Positions 52,175-61,576 are shown, counted from the first letter of the stretch. The stretch: DNA of 64,000 nt from Polaromonas sp. A23 (GCF_002001015.1 NZ_MUNO01000026.1:248001-312000), one strand, 5' to 3'. The notes: a model not told the origin generated them from the letters alone. Numbers and translations are program-made.

Positions 52175-53068
52175 AACAAGTCGGGGCTGTTCAGGCGACA
52201 GTTCGGCCGCGGCTTTCTGCTCCTGCTCGGCGCGCCACTCGGCCACCGATTTGATGACCAGCGTGACCAGCGCCAGCAATGCCAGCAGGGAAGCAACTGC
52301 GAAGGCGGCCACCGACTGGTATTCGTTGTAGAGAATTTCAACGTGCAGCGGCAAGGTGTTGGTCTGCCCGCGGATGTGGCCAGACACCACGGACACCGCA
52401 CCAAACTCCCCCATGGCACGGGCATTGGTCAAAATCACGCCGTAGATCAGCCCCCACTTGATGTTAGGCAGCGTCACATGCCAGAAGGTCTGCCAACCGG
52501 TAGCACCCAGCACGATGGCGGCCTGCTCTTCGTCGGTACCCTGGGCCTGCATCAACGGAATCAGTTCACGGGCGATGAAAGGGAAAGTCACCACCACCGT
52601 GGCCAGCACAATGCCCGGCACCGCAAAAATGATCTTGATGTCATGCGCCTGCAGCCAGGGGCCGAACCAGCCCTGCGCCCCAAAGATCAGCACATACATC
52701 AGGCCGGCGACCACGGGCGAGATGGAGAACGGCAAGTCCACCAGCGTTGTCAGAAATGACTTGCCCCAAAACTCGAACTTGGCAATCGCCCAGGCGGCCG
52801 ACACGCCAAACACCAGGTTCAGCGGTACGGCAATGGCGGCAGCAATCAGCGTGAGCTTGATGGCCGACCAGGCGTCGGGCTCTTTCAGTGCGTCAAAGTA
52901 GGCCCCAAAGCCCTTGCGCAGGGCCTCGGTGAATACCGCGGCCAGCGGCAGCACCAGAAACAGGAACAGGAAAACCAGAGCGATCGTGATCAGGATGTAC
53001 CGAACCCAGGGGGCTTCGGTGGTGCCTGCCCTGGCGCGAGCGGTGTTTTGACGTTGAATGGCACTCAT
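52145..53068 (-). CDS. cysW: Sulfate ABC transporter permease CysW
   Basis: The 307-residue inner-membrane permease has six helices; the first is [20 protein letters not shown]. The EAA loop region is [20 protein letters not shown]. It pairs with CysT. Its start overlaps the cysT stop. The final residues [11 protein letters not shown] come from the hairpin repeat and are not conserved, suggesting that the repeat replaced or extended the original C-terminus. Confidence 0.94.
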   Translation of the reverse strand: MSAIQRQNTARARAGTTEAPWVRYILITIALVFLFLFLVLPLAAVFTEALRKGFGAYFDALKEPDAWSAIKLTLIAAAIAVPLNLVFGVSAAWAIAKFEFWGKSFLTTLVDLPFSISPVVAGLMYVLIFGAQGWFGPWLQAHDIKIIFAVPGIVLATVVVTFPFIARELIPLMQAQGTDEEQAAIVLGATGWQTFWHVTLPNIKWGLIYGVILTNARAMGEFGAVSVVSGHIRGQTNTLPLHVEILYNEYQSVAAFAVASLLALLALVTLVIKSVAEWRAEQEQKAAAELSPEQPRLVPSPSGRGPG

Positions 53069-53940
53069 GCAGGTGCTCCCGCAAAACGGCGCTGCCAGGC
53101 TTGCAAGGCATTGATGATCAAGAGCAGCACAAAGGAAATGATCAACAGAACAACAGCCACCGCCGTGGCACCGGCATAGTCGTATTGCTCAAGTTTCCCG
53201 ATGATGATCAGCGGCGTGATCTCGGAAATCATGGGCATGTTGCCGGCGATGAAAATCACAGAGCCGTACTCGCCGATGGCGCGCGCAAAGGCCATGGCAA
53301 AGCCGGTCAGCAAAGCGGGGGCGATGTGCGGAAGAATCACTCTGGTGAAGATCTGTAGCCGTGTGGCGCCCAACGAAGTGGCGGCTTCTTCAAGTTCTTT
53401 CTCGGCGTCTTCCAGCACCGGCTGCACCGTGCGCACAACAAAAGGCAGGCCGATGAAAATCAGCGCGATGACCACGCCGCCTGGAGTGAACGCCAGCTTG
53501 ACGCCCAGCGGTTCCAGGTATTGCCCAACCCAGCCGTTGCCGGCCAGCAGCGCCGTCAATGAAATGCCGGCCACCGCGGTGGGCAGCGCAAAGGGCAAAT
53601 CAACCAGCGCATCAACAATTTTTTTGCCGGGGAATTTGTAGCGCACCAGCACCCAGGCCACCAGCAGGCCAAACACCAGGTTGACCAGCGCGGCAATCAG
53701 CGAAGCCCCAAACGTCAACCGGTAGGAGGCCATCACGCGCGGCGACGTGACCGCCGTGACGAACTGGTCCCAGGTCAGCGTGAAGGTTTTGAACAGCAGT
53801 GCCGACAGCGGGATCAGCACGATGATGCTGAGGTAGAACAGCGTGTAGCCCAGGGTCAGGCCGAAGCCTGGAAGCACCTTTTTGGAGGCGCGCCGGGCCG
53901 GTGCCACCCCGGGTGGCGCGGCAAGAATGGCAGCACTCAT
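53065..53940 (-). CDS. cysT: Sulfate ABC transporter permease CysT
   Basis: CysT (CysU) is the first permease of the sulfate importer. The 291-residue protein begins with a non-conserved basic leader ([20 protein letters not shown]), then six helices. The EAA loop is [20 protein letters not shown]. It follows the sulfate-binding protein gene by 2 bases and overlaps cysW by 4. Confidence 0.95.
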   Translation of the reverse strand: MSAAILAAPPGVAPARRASKKVLPGFGLTLGYTLFYLSIIVLIPLSALLFKTFTLTWDQFVTAVTSPRVMASYRLTFGASLIAALVNLVFGLLVAWVLVRYKFPGKKIVDALVDLPFALPTAVAGISLTALLAGNGWVGQYLEPLGVKLAFTPGGVVIALIFIGLPFVVRTVQPVLEDAEKELEEAATSLGATRLQIFTRVILPHIAPALLTGFAMAFARAIGEYGSVIFIAGNMPMISEITPLIIIGKLEQYDYAGATAVAVVLLIISFVLLLIINALQAWQRRFAGAPA

Positions 53941-53942
53941 GA

Positions 53943-54935
53943 TTACCTGACCGTGTAGATCTTGTCGAACTGGCCACCGTCATTGAAGTGGACTTTTTGC
54001 GCCTCGCTCAGGGATCCGAAGTATTCCTTGACCGTGAACTGCTGGATCGGCTTGAAAACGTTCGAGTACTTTTTGAGAATGGCCGGAGAACGCGGGCGAA
54101 TCGCATGTTTGGCCGCGATCTCCTGGCCCACGTCGGAATACAGGTAATCAAGGTACGCCTTGGCTACTTCGCCCGTGCCCTTCTTGGCCGCAGTGCGTTC
54201 CACGACGGCAACCGGGTTTTCGGCGACAACGCTGGACGACGGGTAGACCGCATCGACCTTGCCTTCGCCGAACTCGCGGTTGACCGATAACACCTCGGAT
54301 TCGAACGTGATCAGTACATCCCCGGTGTTGCGCTGCAGAAAGATGGAGGTGGCGTCGCGGCCGCCCTTGGCCAGGATGGGCACGTTTTTATAAAGCTTGC
54401 CGACAAACTCCGCTGCCTGCGCATCGGTGCCGCCATTTTTGCGCACCGATCCCCAAGCCGCCAGGTAAGCCATGCGGCCGTTGCCACCGGTCTTGGGGTT
54501 GACGACGATCACCTGCACACCGGGTTTGACGAGGTCGGCCCAGTCCTTGATGCCTTTGGGGTTGCCGTTGCGCACCAGGAACACCATGGTTGAGGTGGTG
54601 GGCGACGCGTCGTTCGGAAAACGTTTGTTCCAGTCTTTGGCCACCAGGCCCTTGTCGGCCAGGAACTCGATGTCTGTGGTGGTGTTCATGGTCACCACGT
54701 CGGCGTCCAGGCCATCGGCCACAGACCGCGCCACGGCGCTGGAGCCAGCATGCGATTGGTCCACCTTGACGTCTTTGCCAGTGGTTTTTTTGTAGTGGGC
54801 GACAAAGGCCGCGTTGTAGTCTTTGTAGAACTCGCGCGCCACGTCATACGAGCCGTTGAGCAGGGTTTGGGCCGAAGCCATTCCGCCGCCGGCCAACGCC
54901 AGTGAAGCAAGAGCGAGTTTGATGTTGAAAGTCAT
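53943..54935 (-). CDS. sbp: Sulfate-binding protein
   Basis: The periplasmic sulfate-binding protein of the Sbp/CysP family has 330 residues and a Sec signal (MTFNIKLALASLALAGGGMA, cut near ASA). Mature landmarks are LLNGSYDVAREFYKDYNAAF, SHAGSSAVARSVADGLDADV, and KTGGNGRMAYLAAWG. Its ATG is within the stop of the hydrolase gene upstream (ATGA), so it is translated in step with it. Sulfate versus thiosulfate preference cannot be read. Confidence 0.95.
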   Translation of the reverse strand: MTFNIKLALASLALAGGGMASAQTLLNGSYDVAREFYKDYNAAFVAHYKKTTGKDVKVDQSHAGSSAVARSVADGLDADVVTMNTTTDIEFLADKGLVAKDWNKRFPNDASPTTSTMVFLVRNGNPKGIKDWADLVKPGVQVIVVNPKTGGNGRMAYLAAWGSVRKNGGTDAQAAEFVGKLYKNVPILAKGGRDATSIFLQRNTGDVLITFESEVLSVNREFGEGKVDAVYPSSSVVAENPVAVVERTAAKKGTGEVAKAYLDYLYSDVGQEIAAKHAIRPRSPAILKKYSNVFKPIQQFTVKEYFGSLSEAQKVHFNDGGQFDKIYTVR

Positions 54936-55516
54936 ACGGTTTCCAGGGAAGCAGAAGAGGAAGAAGAAAAAGGAACATGAAGACGGGAAGCCACCGGCAG
55001 ATCGCCGGCCAGCGACTGCAGCAGCGCGACACCCAGCGGCCATTCGCCATGGCCCGACTCGATGTTGATGTGGCCACCGTCCTGGATGCGGACAAACTCG
55101 CTGCCCCAGGCACGTGCATAGGCGCCAGCCAGGCGCACCGGGCAATAAGGGTCGTTGCTGCTGGCCACCAGCACGCTGCGGTAAGGCAATTTATCGCAGG
55201 GCACCGGCGCGAAGTCGCTCAGGATGGAACGCCGCTCGGGGTCGGCTGGCGCCACCAGCAAAGCGCCCTGGATGCGCGCCGCCGCGTCAACCGGCAGATG
55301 CGAAACAGCGATGCACCCCAGGCTGTGCGCCACCACAACCACAGGCTCGTTTTGCGCGAGGATGGTCTGCGCCAGGGTGGCCACCCACGCCTGGCGGCTG
55401 GGCGTGATCCAGTCGTCCTGCTTCACACGTACGGCGTCGTCCAGGCGTTCGGCCCACAGGCTTTGCCAGTGGCCGGGGCCGGAGTCGCGCCAACCGGGAA
55501 CGATGATGAAACGCAC
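54932..55516 (-). CDS. RBBP9/YdeN-type alpha/beta hydrolase
   Basis: This serine hydrolase of the RBBP9 type (about 194 residues from the GTG at 55516) begins VRFIIVPGWRDSGPGHWQSL, the family N-terminus. The nucleophile elbow is VVAHSLGCIAVSH; the Asp/His residues lie in SSNDPYCPVRLAG and GGHINIESGHGEWP. An ATG at 55591 would add an unconserved basic leader. It ends inside the sbp start and thus heads the sulfate operon. Its function is unknown. Confidence 0.85.
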   Translation of the reverse strand: MRFIIVPGWRDSGPGHWQSLWAERLDDAVRVKQDDWITPSRQAWVATLAQTILAQNEPVVVVAHSLGCIAVSHLPVDAAARIQGALLVAPADPERRSILSDFAPVPCDKLPYRSVLVASSNDPYCPVRLAGAYARAWGSEFVRIQDGGHINIESGHGEWPLGVALLQSLAGDLPVASRLHVPFSSSSSASLETV

Positions 55517-55524
55517 TATGCCGC

Positions 55525-55572
55525 TCAGGAAAAAGCGAGATTTGCGAGGTGACCTGGTTTGTGACTTGCCAT
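55525..55572 (-). CDS. Possible 15-codon leader ORF before the sulfate operon
   Basis: An AAGGAG Shine-Dalgarno 5 bases before the ATG at 55572 opens MASHKPGHLANLAFS, ending at a TGA at 55525-55527. The GTG start of the hydrolase lies 8 bases later. It may be a leader peptide controlling the operon, or chance. It carries no cysteine or methionine beyond the start. Confidence 0.4.
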   Translation of the reverse strand: MASHKPGHLANLAFS

Positions 55573-55617
55573 GTGTGCTCCTTGAATGCATTCGGAAAAA
55601 TGCATTTTGGGGAGCAA

Positions 55618-55680
55618 GTCTTAAAACTCAAAAGAATATATCGTTTTGAATTTATGCCACATATCGATATAACAAAAGAG
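55618..55680 (-). promoter_or_regulatory. AT-rich region upstream of the sulfate operon (candidate CysB site)
   Basis: On the minus strand it reads GGCATAAATTCAAAACGATA, then TATTCTTTTGAG. It is strongly AT-rich within a GC-rich genome and upstream of a sulfate-uptake operon, the kind of place a CysB-type activator binds. No site consensus was tested. Confidence 0.4.
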
Positions 55681-55715
55681 GCTTTAGGCGCTTTTTGCCC
55701 ATTCCTTGAAGCAAA

Positions 55716-55772
55716 AGTGGCCATTCGCCCTTATGCGACGGGCACAAGCAGCTACAAAAACAATAGCGCCTT
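55716..55772. repeat. Dispersed family repeat, copy 10 (intergenic)
   Basis: AAAAGTGGCCATTCGCCCTT is followed by ATGCGACGGGCACAAGCAGC, then AATAGCGCC. It sits between the sulfate operon and the LysR gene, and looks like the fullest form of the element. Confidence 0.65.
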
Positions 55773-56681
55773 CTAGTCCAGGGATTCGGACTTGAGATGC
55801 TCACCAAGAAAATCCAGAAAGCTGCGCACTGCCGGCACTTGCCCGCGGCGCGATGGAAACACCGCGTGCAGCATGCCCGGCCGCAATGACCAGCCGGGCA
55901 ACACTTGCACCAGCAATTTGGCCTGCTGCTCTGCCTGGCTCAACATACCCGGCAAAAAGCTCATGCCCGTGCCGGCCAGCATCGCAAGTTTGAGGGTCTG
56001 CAGGTCGTCGGCCACATAACGCGGCTGGTGCTGCAGCACGTACTCCTGCCCCTGCGGGCCAATCAACTCCCAACTGCTGCGCCCGTCGGCAGCCGACATC
56101 GCCACGGTATCGAGTTTCTTCAGGTCTTCGGGCGTCGTCGGCACGCCCTGGCGCCTCAGAAGTTCCGGGCTAGCCAGCAAATAGCTGCACGACGCGCCGA
56201 GCTGTTTGACAACCAAGCTGCCGCTGTCGTCCAGTGTGGGGCGCACGCGCAGCGCCACGTCTATCCCCTCCTCCACCAGGTCTATCGGACGGTTGGTCAC
56301 GCGCATGTCCAGCTTCACGTGCGGATACTGAGCCAGGTACAGCGGCACCAGATAGCCCAACGTACCTTGCGCCAGCGTGACGGGACAACTGATGCGCAGG
56401 GTGCCGCGCGGCTCGCTCTGCATTTGCGAGACCGCCTCGCCTGCGGCCAGCGCTTCGTCGCGCATGGCAACGCAGTGGCGGAGGTAAAGCTCGCCCGCTT
56501 CTGTCAGCGAGAGCTTGCGCGTGGTGCGCTGCAAGAGCCGCACGCCGAGCTGGGCCTCCAGCTCGGCCACTCGGCGCGATAGCCGCGACTTGGGCAAACC
56601 CAGCGCACGGCCAGCCGCCGCAAAGCCGCCGCGCTCGGCCACCTCGGCGAAATACACCATGTCGTTCAAGTCCTGCATCAC
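55773..56681 (-). CDS. LysR-type transcriptional regulator
   Basis: The 302-residue regulator has the N-terminal helix-turn-helix [20 protein letters not shown], then [20 protein letters not shown], and a C-terminal effector domain. It diverges from azoR with about 150 bases between, where two palindromes lie. The usual LysR logic makes azoR the likely target, as in other AzoR/LysR pairs. Its own 3' end abuts the repeat copy at 55716. Confidence 0.92.
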   Translation of the reverse strand: MMQDLNDMVYFAEVAERGGFAAAGRALGLPKSRLSRRVAELEAQLGVRLLQRTTRKLSLTEAGELYLRHCVAMRDEALAAGEAVSQMQSEPRGTLRISCPVTLAQGTLGYLVPLYLAQYPHVKLDMRVTNRPIDLVEEGIDVALRVRPTLDDSGSLVVKQLGASCSYLLASPELLRRQGVPTTPEDLKKLDTVAMSAADGRSSWELIGPQGQEYVLQHQPRYVADDLQTLKLAMLAGTGMSFLPGMLSQAEQQAKLLVQVLPGWSLRPGMLHAVFPSRRGQVPAVRSFLDFLGEHLKSESLD

Positions 56682-56710
56682 TCACTCCGGGGGCTTTGAG
56701 AAAGTCAATT

Positions 56711-56735
56711 GTCCTATTTTTAGGACGATATATCG
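56711..56735. promoter_or_regulatory. Two palindromes between LysR and azoR genes
   Basis: GTCCTATTTTTAGGAC (6-bp arms, 4-base spacer) is followed by CGATATATCG, a perfect 10-base palindrome. They occupy the divergent promoter region and are candidate operator or recognition sites for the LysR protein. Confidence 0.55.
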
Positions 56736-56832
56736 CATTTTTGCCATCTTATCAATGAATCGATCCATCCACACAATCTATTCATGGCTCAAAAGCGGCC
56801 TAACCCGATTCACCCCAGTAAAGGAATTCACC

Positions 56833-57480
56833 ATGAGCAAGCTTCTTCACATCGACTCCAGCATCCTCGGCGGCAACTCGGTTTCCCGCCAGCTCACCGC
56901 ACAAATCGTCGCTTCCTGGCGCGCAAGCAACCCGGCTACTGAAGTCAGCTACCTCGACCTGGCTGTGGACACCCCCAGCCATCTGTCGGCCGAGTCGCTG
57001 GGTTTTCGCATGCCTGCTGGCGCCGCGCTGAGCGACTCACAAAAGCGCGAAAACGCTGTGTCGGAAGCGCTGGTGTCCCAGTTCCTTGCATCTGACGTCA
57101 TCGTGGTTGGTGCGCCGCTGTACAACTTCTCTGTCCCAAGCCAGCTCAAGTCGTGGATTGACCGCGTGGCCCAGGTCGGCCGCACCTTCACCTACACCGA
57201 CAAAGGCCCGGTGGGCCTGGCAGGCGGCAAGACGGTCATCGTGGCATCCACCCGCGGCGGCATGTACTCCACCAGCGACGCCGGCAACGCGATGGAACAC
57301 CAGGAGAGCTACCTGAAAACCGTGTTCGGCTTCTTCGGCATTACCGACGTGCGTTTTGTGCGCGCTGAAGGCCTGGCCATGGGCGACGCAGCAAAAGCCG
57401 CAGCCCTGACCGCCGCCAACGCCGACATCGCTGCGCAAGCCAAAGCCGCCAACGAAGCGCAGGCCGCACTGGCAGCCTGA
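56833..57480 (+). CDS. azoR: FMN-dependent NADH-azoreductase AzoR
   Basis: The 215-residue flavodoxin-like fold begins [20 protein letters not shown], the AzoR signature, and carries [20 protein letters not shown] and STRGGMYS for FMN contact. It reduces azo compounds and quinones with NADH. The start at 56833 follows AAGGAATTCACC; the frame is open upstream but not homologous. The LysR gene is divergent. An Ala-rich C-terminal tail is present. A terminator follows at 57519. Confidence 0.93.
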   Translation: MSKLLHIDSSILGGNSVSRQLTAQIVASWRASNPATEVSYLDLAVDTPSHLSAESLGFRMPAGAALSDSQKRENAVSEALVSQFLASDVIVVGAPLYNFSVPSQLKSWIDRVAQVGRTFTYTDKGPVGLAGGKTVIVASTRGGMYSTSDAGNAMEHQESYLKTVFGFFGITDVRFVRAEGLAMGDAAKAAALTAANADIAAQAKAANEAQAALAA

Positions 57481-57518
57481 TCCTTGCAGGCAGAGGCCTG
57501 TGGCGCTACCGTAGTCAA

Positions 57519-57550
57519 GAAAAAAGCCCGCGCAATGCGGGCTTTTTTCT
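57519..57550 (+). terminator. Terminator after azoR
   Basis: AAAAAGCCCGC-GCAAT-GCGGGCTTTTT forms an 11-bp stem with flanking A and T runs, about 40 bases after the azoR stop. It may also act on the minus strand. Confidence 0.88.
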
Positions 57551-57609
57551 GGCTGTCTGCACGGGTTAAACGGGCCACAGGGACCACAGTTCAGGGCCTG
57601 CTCACCTTC

Positions 57610-58158
57610 TCAGGCGTACTTTTTCACCCATGCCACATAGGCATTGACCCAATCCTGCAAAAACTTCCGACTGGCTTCACCAAGATTGCCGGCCTCGTCG
57701 TACAGCCCCTCCTTATTGTGGACGAAAGCCTCGGGCTGGCCGAGCGTGGGCACATTCAGGTAGGCCAGAATGTTGCGCAGGTGCTGCTGCGCCAGTGCCG
57801 TACCAATGGCGCCGACCGAGGCGCCAATGACGCCGGCTGGCTTGCCGTCCCATGCGCTTTTGCCATAGGGGCGCGAGGCGTGGTCAATGGCGTTTTTCAG
57901 CACACCCGGTATCGAGCGGTTGTATTCCGGTGTCACAAACAACAGACCCTGCGCCGCCTTGATTTCGCCTTTGAGGCGTGTCACATGCGCTGAAGGGTTG
58001 CCGTCATCGTCCTGGTTATACAGAGGCAGGTCGTCGATGCGCACCTGGGTAAAACTGAAATCGGCGGGGAACAATTTCTCCAGCGCCTTGGCAAGTTTTT
58101 TGTTGAAGGAGTCCTTGCGGATACTGCCGACGACGACAGCGATGTTGTATTGGGACAT
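57610..58158 (-). CDS. NADPH-dependent FMN reductase
   Basis: The 182-residue flavodoxin-like protein has MSQYNIAVVVGSIRKDSFNK at the N-terminus and the flavin loop LLFVTPEYNRSIPGVLKNAI. It resembles the quinone/chromate reductase branch (ChrR-like, YieF). The ATG at 58158 is used; the open frame upstream adds unconserved residues. Two quinone/azo reductases are thus close (azoR, this gene), on opposite strands and converging on the terminator. Confidence 0.92.
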   Translation of the reverse strand: MSQYNIAVVVGSIRKDSFNKKLAKALEKLFPADFSFTQVRIDDLPLYNQDDDGNPSAHVTRLKGEIKAAQGLLFVTPEYNRSIPGVLKNAIDHASRPYGKSAWDGKPAGVIGASVGAIGTALAQQHLRNILAYLNVPTLGQPEAFVHNKEGLYDEAGNLGEASRKFLQDWVNAYVAWVKKYA

Positions 58159-58306
58159 GGGGTTCTCCGGAGATAATCGGGTTGGACAGCAATGCAAGCT
58201 CGCCGCGCCGCAAGCGCGAGAGGCTTCCCATTTTGTAAACCAGTTCAGGGCTGCGCGCTGTAGGACGCGAGGAGGGAAATGCCCGAAAGCGGCTCCGTGG
58301 CAGCGC

Positions 58307-59668
58307 TTAAAGCGGACCAGGCGCCTGCGGCCCAAGCACCCGCACTGCAAGGCCGCCCAGCTCCGCCGAAGCTTCGACCTGCAACACCATCCCATGCACA
58401 GCCGCGATACGCCGCACGATGGACCAGCCCAGGCCGCTACCGCTTTCGGTGTTGCCGGTCACCCGGAAAAACCTCTCCCCCAACCGCAGGCGCTCGGCTT
58501 CGGTCATGCCCGGGCCGCTGTCTTCCACACTCAGAACCACCCTTCCCGCCTGCTGCTGAACCGAAACCTTCACGCGCGCCAGGGGCGGGCTGTACCGCAC
58601 CGCGTTGTCGACCAGGTTGCGCACCAGCACCGCAAGCAGGGTTTCGTCTCCCTGCAGATGGCAGGCTTCTGCAGCGTCCAGTTCCAGTGTCTGGGTTTTG
58701 CCAATGGCCTTGGGCGCCAGCTCTGCGATGACACGCCGCGTCAGCGCACTCATGTCCACCGGCGCGGACGCCGGCAGCGCAGCGGCGTCCAGCCTCGACA
58801 GGGTCAACAACTGCTCCACCAGCCGGGTTGCGCGGTCGCAGCCCTCCAGCGTGTTTTGCAGCGCGTGCCTCCGCAGCGCTCCGTCAGCTTCGCCCAGCGC
58901 CACCTCGGCCTGTGCCCGGATGGCGGCAATCGGTGTGCGCAATTCGTGGGCGGCATCGGCGGTAAAACGGCGTTCAGATTCAAGCAGCATGCCAATGCGC
59001 GCAAACAGGCCGTTCAGGGCATCCACCATGGGCACCATCTCGGATGGCGCGTCGTTCACGGCAAGGGGCTGCATGGCTGCCGGCTGCCGCTCGGCCAGCG
59101 CGCGGCCGAGCCGGCGCATGGGTGCAACGCCGCGGTACACGGCCCACCACAGCGCCAGGGCCAACAAAGGCAGGGCCAGCGCCATGGGCCACAGCGTGCT
59201 GCGCAGCACCGCCCACAGAATGTCGTCGCGGGAGCCCATTTGCTCTCCCACATACACCTGCACATCTTCATCCGCGCCATGGGTGGCAAACACCCGCCAC
59301 GCCGAGCCGGCCATCTGCTCCGTGGTGAAGCCGGTTTTGAAATGTTTGCTGCGCTCGACCATGGGCGTGACGGGTGCGTTGGCAGAACGCAGCGTGAGCT
59401 TGTCCTCATGAAACACCTGAAACGCCACTTTGGGCGCGTAGCGGTGCAGTGTGGCGGTATCAACGCCGCGGTCACCCTCCTCCATCTCCTGCGCCTGCTG
59501 CACCACCAGCAGGGCGGCAGCCTGGGCCAGGTGGCCATCAAGCAGCTCGTCGAGCTCATGGCTCGCATCAACCCAGGTCATCACAGCCGTCGCCAGCCAG
59601 ACCGCCAGCACCACGGAAAGCACCATGGCCGTCAGGCGGCCCTGCAGGGAGCGCAACCGCCTGATCAT
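58307..59668 (-). CDS. Sensor histidine kinase
   Basis: The 453-residue inner-membrane sensor kinase has two N-terminal helices around a periplasmic loop (about 30-160), a HisKA domain with the phospho-His in FTADAAHELRTPIAAIRAQA, and a HATPase_c domain with NLVDNAVRYSPPLARV (N-box) and SGSGLGWSIVRRI. It resembles the QseC/TctE subfamily. It overlaps the regulator gene by ATGA. Its partner and position after the SHP-DHC-cytochrome b genes suggest it controls that module. Confidence 0.93.
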   Translation of the reverse strand: MIRRLRSLQGRLTAMVLSVVLAVWLATAVMTWVDASHELDELLDGHLAQAAALLVVQQAQEMEEGDRGVDTATLHRYAPKVAFQVFHEDKLTLRSANAPVTPMVERSKHFKTGFTTEQMAGSAWRVFATHGADEDVQVYVGEQMGSRDDILWAVLRSTLWPMALALPLLALALWWAVYRGVAPMRRLGRALAERQPAAMQPLAVNDAPSEMVPMVDALNGLFARIGMLLESERRFTADAAHELRTPIAAIRAQAEVALGEADGALRRHALQNTLEGCDRATRLVEQLLTLSRLDAAALPASAPVDMSALTRRVIAELAPKAIGKTQTLELDAAEACHLQGDETLLAVLVRNLVDNAVRYSPPLARVKVSVQQQAGRVVLSVEDSGPGMTEAERLRLGERFFRVTGNTESGSGLGWSIVRRIAAVHGMVLQVEASAELGGLAVRVLGPQAPGPL

Positions 59669-60336
59669 GATTTTGGCGCGTCGCGCTGCAGCATATAGCC
59701 CACACCGCGCACTGTATGGATCAGCGCGCTGCCCAGCTTGCGCCGCAGGTTGTGGACATGCACCTCCACGGCGTTGCTCTCCACCTCCTTGCCCCAGCTG
59801 TAGAGCTGCTGCTCGAGCTGTTCACGGGAAAGCACACGGTTGGCGCTGAGCATGAAAGCCTGCAGCAGGTCAAACTCGCGGGTGGACAGCGACACCGGCT
59901 GACCGGCCTGGTGCACGGAGCGGGCAGCCGGGTCAAGCACGACATCCTGCGCGCTCAGGCACTCCTGCGGCTGGCCGTGCGCCCGGCGCACCAGCGCCCG
60001 CAGGCGGGCGGCCAGCTCCTGCATGTCGACCGGCTTGACCACATAGTCGTCGGCCCCGACATCGAGTCCGCGTATGCGGTCCGGCACCGCGTCGCGGGCC
60101 GTCAGCACCAGCACCGGCGTCATCAAGCCTGCCCGCCGAATGCTGGCCAGAACCTCCAGGCCGTCCTTGCGCGGCAATCCAAGGTCGAGCACGGCAGCGT
60201 CATAAGCCTGCGCGCGCAGCTCTCGTTCTGCGGCTGTGCCATCGCGCACCCAGTCAACCTGAAAGCCGAGCTGCCTCAGGCCGGACTGCAGGCCGTCACC
60301 GAGCAGCGTGTCGTCTTCAGCAAGCAGGATGCGCAT
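59665..60336 (-). CDS. OmpR-type response regulator
   Basis: The 223-residue regulator has a receiver domain (MRILLAEDDTLLGDGLQSGL; phospho-accepting Asp51 in AAVLDLGLPRKDG; Lys in DYVVKPVDM) and an OmpR/PhoB winged helix (LSTREFDLLQAFMLSANRVL; VHNLRRKLG). It resembles QseB/TctD. It follows cytochrome b by about 36 bases and precedes the kinase by overlap, so the five genes are read as one set. Confidence 0.93.
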   Translation of the reverse strand: MRILLAEDDTLLGDGLQSGLRQLGFQVDWVRDGTAAERELRAQAYDAAVLDLGLPRKDGLEVLASIRRAGLMTPVLVLTARDAVPDRIRGLDVGADDYVVKPVDMQELAARLRALVRRAHGQPQECLSAQDVVLDPAARSVHQAGQPVSLSTREFDLLQAFMLSANRVLSREQLEQQLYSWGKEVESNAVEVHVHNLRRKLGSALIHTVRGVGYMLQRDAPKS

Positions 60337-60372
60337 GCGGCAATTGTCCCACTTGTCCTATGGCAGGCGGTC

Positions 60373-61125
60373 TCAATCGTCGTCGCCATCGTGGCCGGCC
60401 TTGGCCGCTGCTGCGGGCCGGTCCGTCAGGCTGGTTGAGGGCGCGCCTTGCCACTGCAGCCACCAGAAGCCCAGAACCGCCACCAGCATCAGCGCCGCCA
60501 CGCTGCGCCAGGCCCTTGCGATACCGTCCTGGGGGCTGCCGGTTTTGTAGCCGGTGACCATGGCCCGCACCAGGTTCTCGCGGTGCAGCCAGCTGGCGAC
60601 CACCACGCCGGCGATATGCAGCCCCACCACCGCCAGCATGGTGTTGGCCGCCAGCTCGTGCAGGTCTTCCAGCCAGCCGCCACCAACGTCGTTGTAGGTG
60701 GCCCAGCCCGTCGCTGCGATCAGCGCGGCCAGCCCCAGCAGCGCCACGATGGCCAGCGCACCGGCCGGGTTGTGCCCGACATGGTGCTCAGGCCGGCCGC
60801 GCACCATGGCGCGCAGATAGCCAGCTACCGCGCGCGGTCCGCGCACAAAGGTCGAAAAGCGCGCGTAACGCGTACCGATCAAACCCCAGAGCACACGAAA
60901 GACCACCAGCCCGGCCAGGGTGTAGCCCAGCGTGACATGCAGCAGCCGCCAGCTCTCGCTTTCGGCGGTGATGTAGGCCCCTGCAAAACTGAGCGCCAGC
61001 AACCAGTGGAAAACACGCACCGGCGCATCCCAGACGAGCATCCGGACGGCAGCCTGTGCCTGCGCAGGTGTTGTTGCCAATCGGGTTTCCGCCGTATCAG
61101 CGGGGGATGCGGATGTCGCGTTCAT
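60373..61125 (-). CDS. Cytochrome b561-family membrane protein
   Basis: The 250-residue protein has four or five helices and heme ligand candidates at VFHWLLALSFAGAYITA, LLHVTLGYTLAGLVVFRVLW and MLAVVGLHIAGVVVASWLHR. The C-terminal tail is Asp-rich (AGHDGDDD). It is the membrane b-type cytochrome expected to pass electrons to DHC and SHP. The ATG at 61125 (MNATSASPADT) lies inside the diheme gene, giving a 29-base overlap. Confidence 0.9.
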   Translation of the reverse strand: MNATSASPADTAETRLATTPAQAQAAVRMLVWDAPVRVFHWLLALSFAGAYITAESESWRLLHVTLGYTLAGLVVFRVLWGLIGTRYARFSTFVRGPRAVAGYLRAMVRGRPEHHVGHNPAGALAIVALLGLAALIAATGWATYNDVGGGWLEDLHELAANTMLAVVGLHIAGVVVASWLHRENLVRAMVTGYKTGSPQDGIARAWRSVAALMLVAVLGFWWLQWQGAPSTSLTDRPAAAAKAGHDGDDD

Positions 61126-61576
61126 TGAATTCTCCCTGGTCAGCTCGGGTATGGCAGGCGGCGCAGTTGGCTGCGCTTTTGACTGCCGGCAGTTTCCAGG
61201 TGGCAGGTGCCACCTCATCGTGTTTGCGGATGAACCACGCCGAACGCGTGATGCGGTCCTGAGGCGGCTCTTCCTTCACGCGTTTGTAGGTGCCCGCGTG
61301 GGTGCCCAGCCATACGGACAGGTCCCTGACTGTGGCCGCGTCCAGCGAGGCGTCGGTGCCGTAGTGGTTCTTCAGGCTGCCCATCACGCGCTGCCACGAG
61401 GCAGCCGGCAGCATGCCCGGCGGATAAGCCACATGGCAAGCCGCGCACTCCTGCTGGTACTTCGGCAGCAACGGGACCAGACGCCCGCCATCTGCCAGGG
61501 CGGTATGTGCAACGCTCACTGCAACAAGCAGGCCGAAACAGGTTTTGTAAAAGCGGGAACGAAAACCACGAACCAT
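61097..61576 (-). CDS. Diheme cytochrome c (DHC type)
   Basis: The 159-residue secreted protein has a signal peptide and two heme c sites, CAACH at about residues 44-48 and 138-142. The spacing and length fit the DHC partner of sphaeroides heme protein. It is encoded between SHP and cytochrome b, the known shp-dhc-cyt b order. The cytochrome b start overlaps its 3' end. Confidence 0.88.
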   Translation of the reverse strand: MVRGFRSRFYKTCFGLLVAVSVAHTALADGGRLVPLLPKYQQECAACHVAYPPGMLPAASWQRVMGSLKNHYGTDASLDAATVRDLSVWLGTHAGTYKRVKEEPPQDRITRSAWFIRKHDEVAPATWKLPAVKSAANCAACHTRADQGEFNERDIRIPR

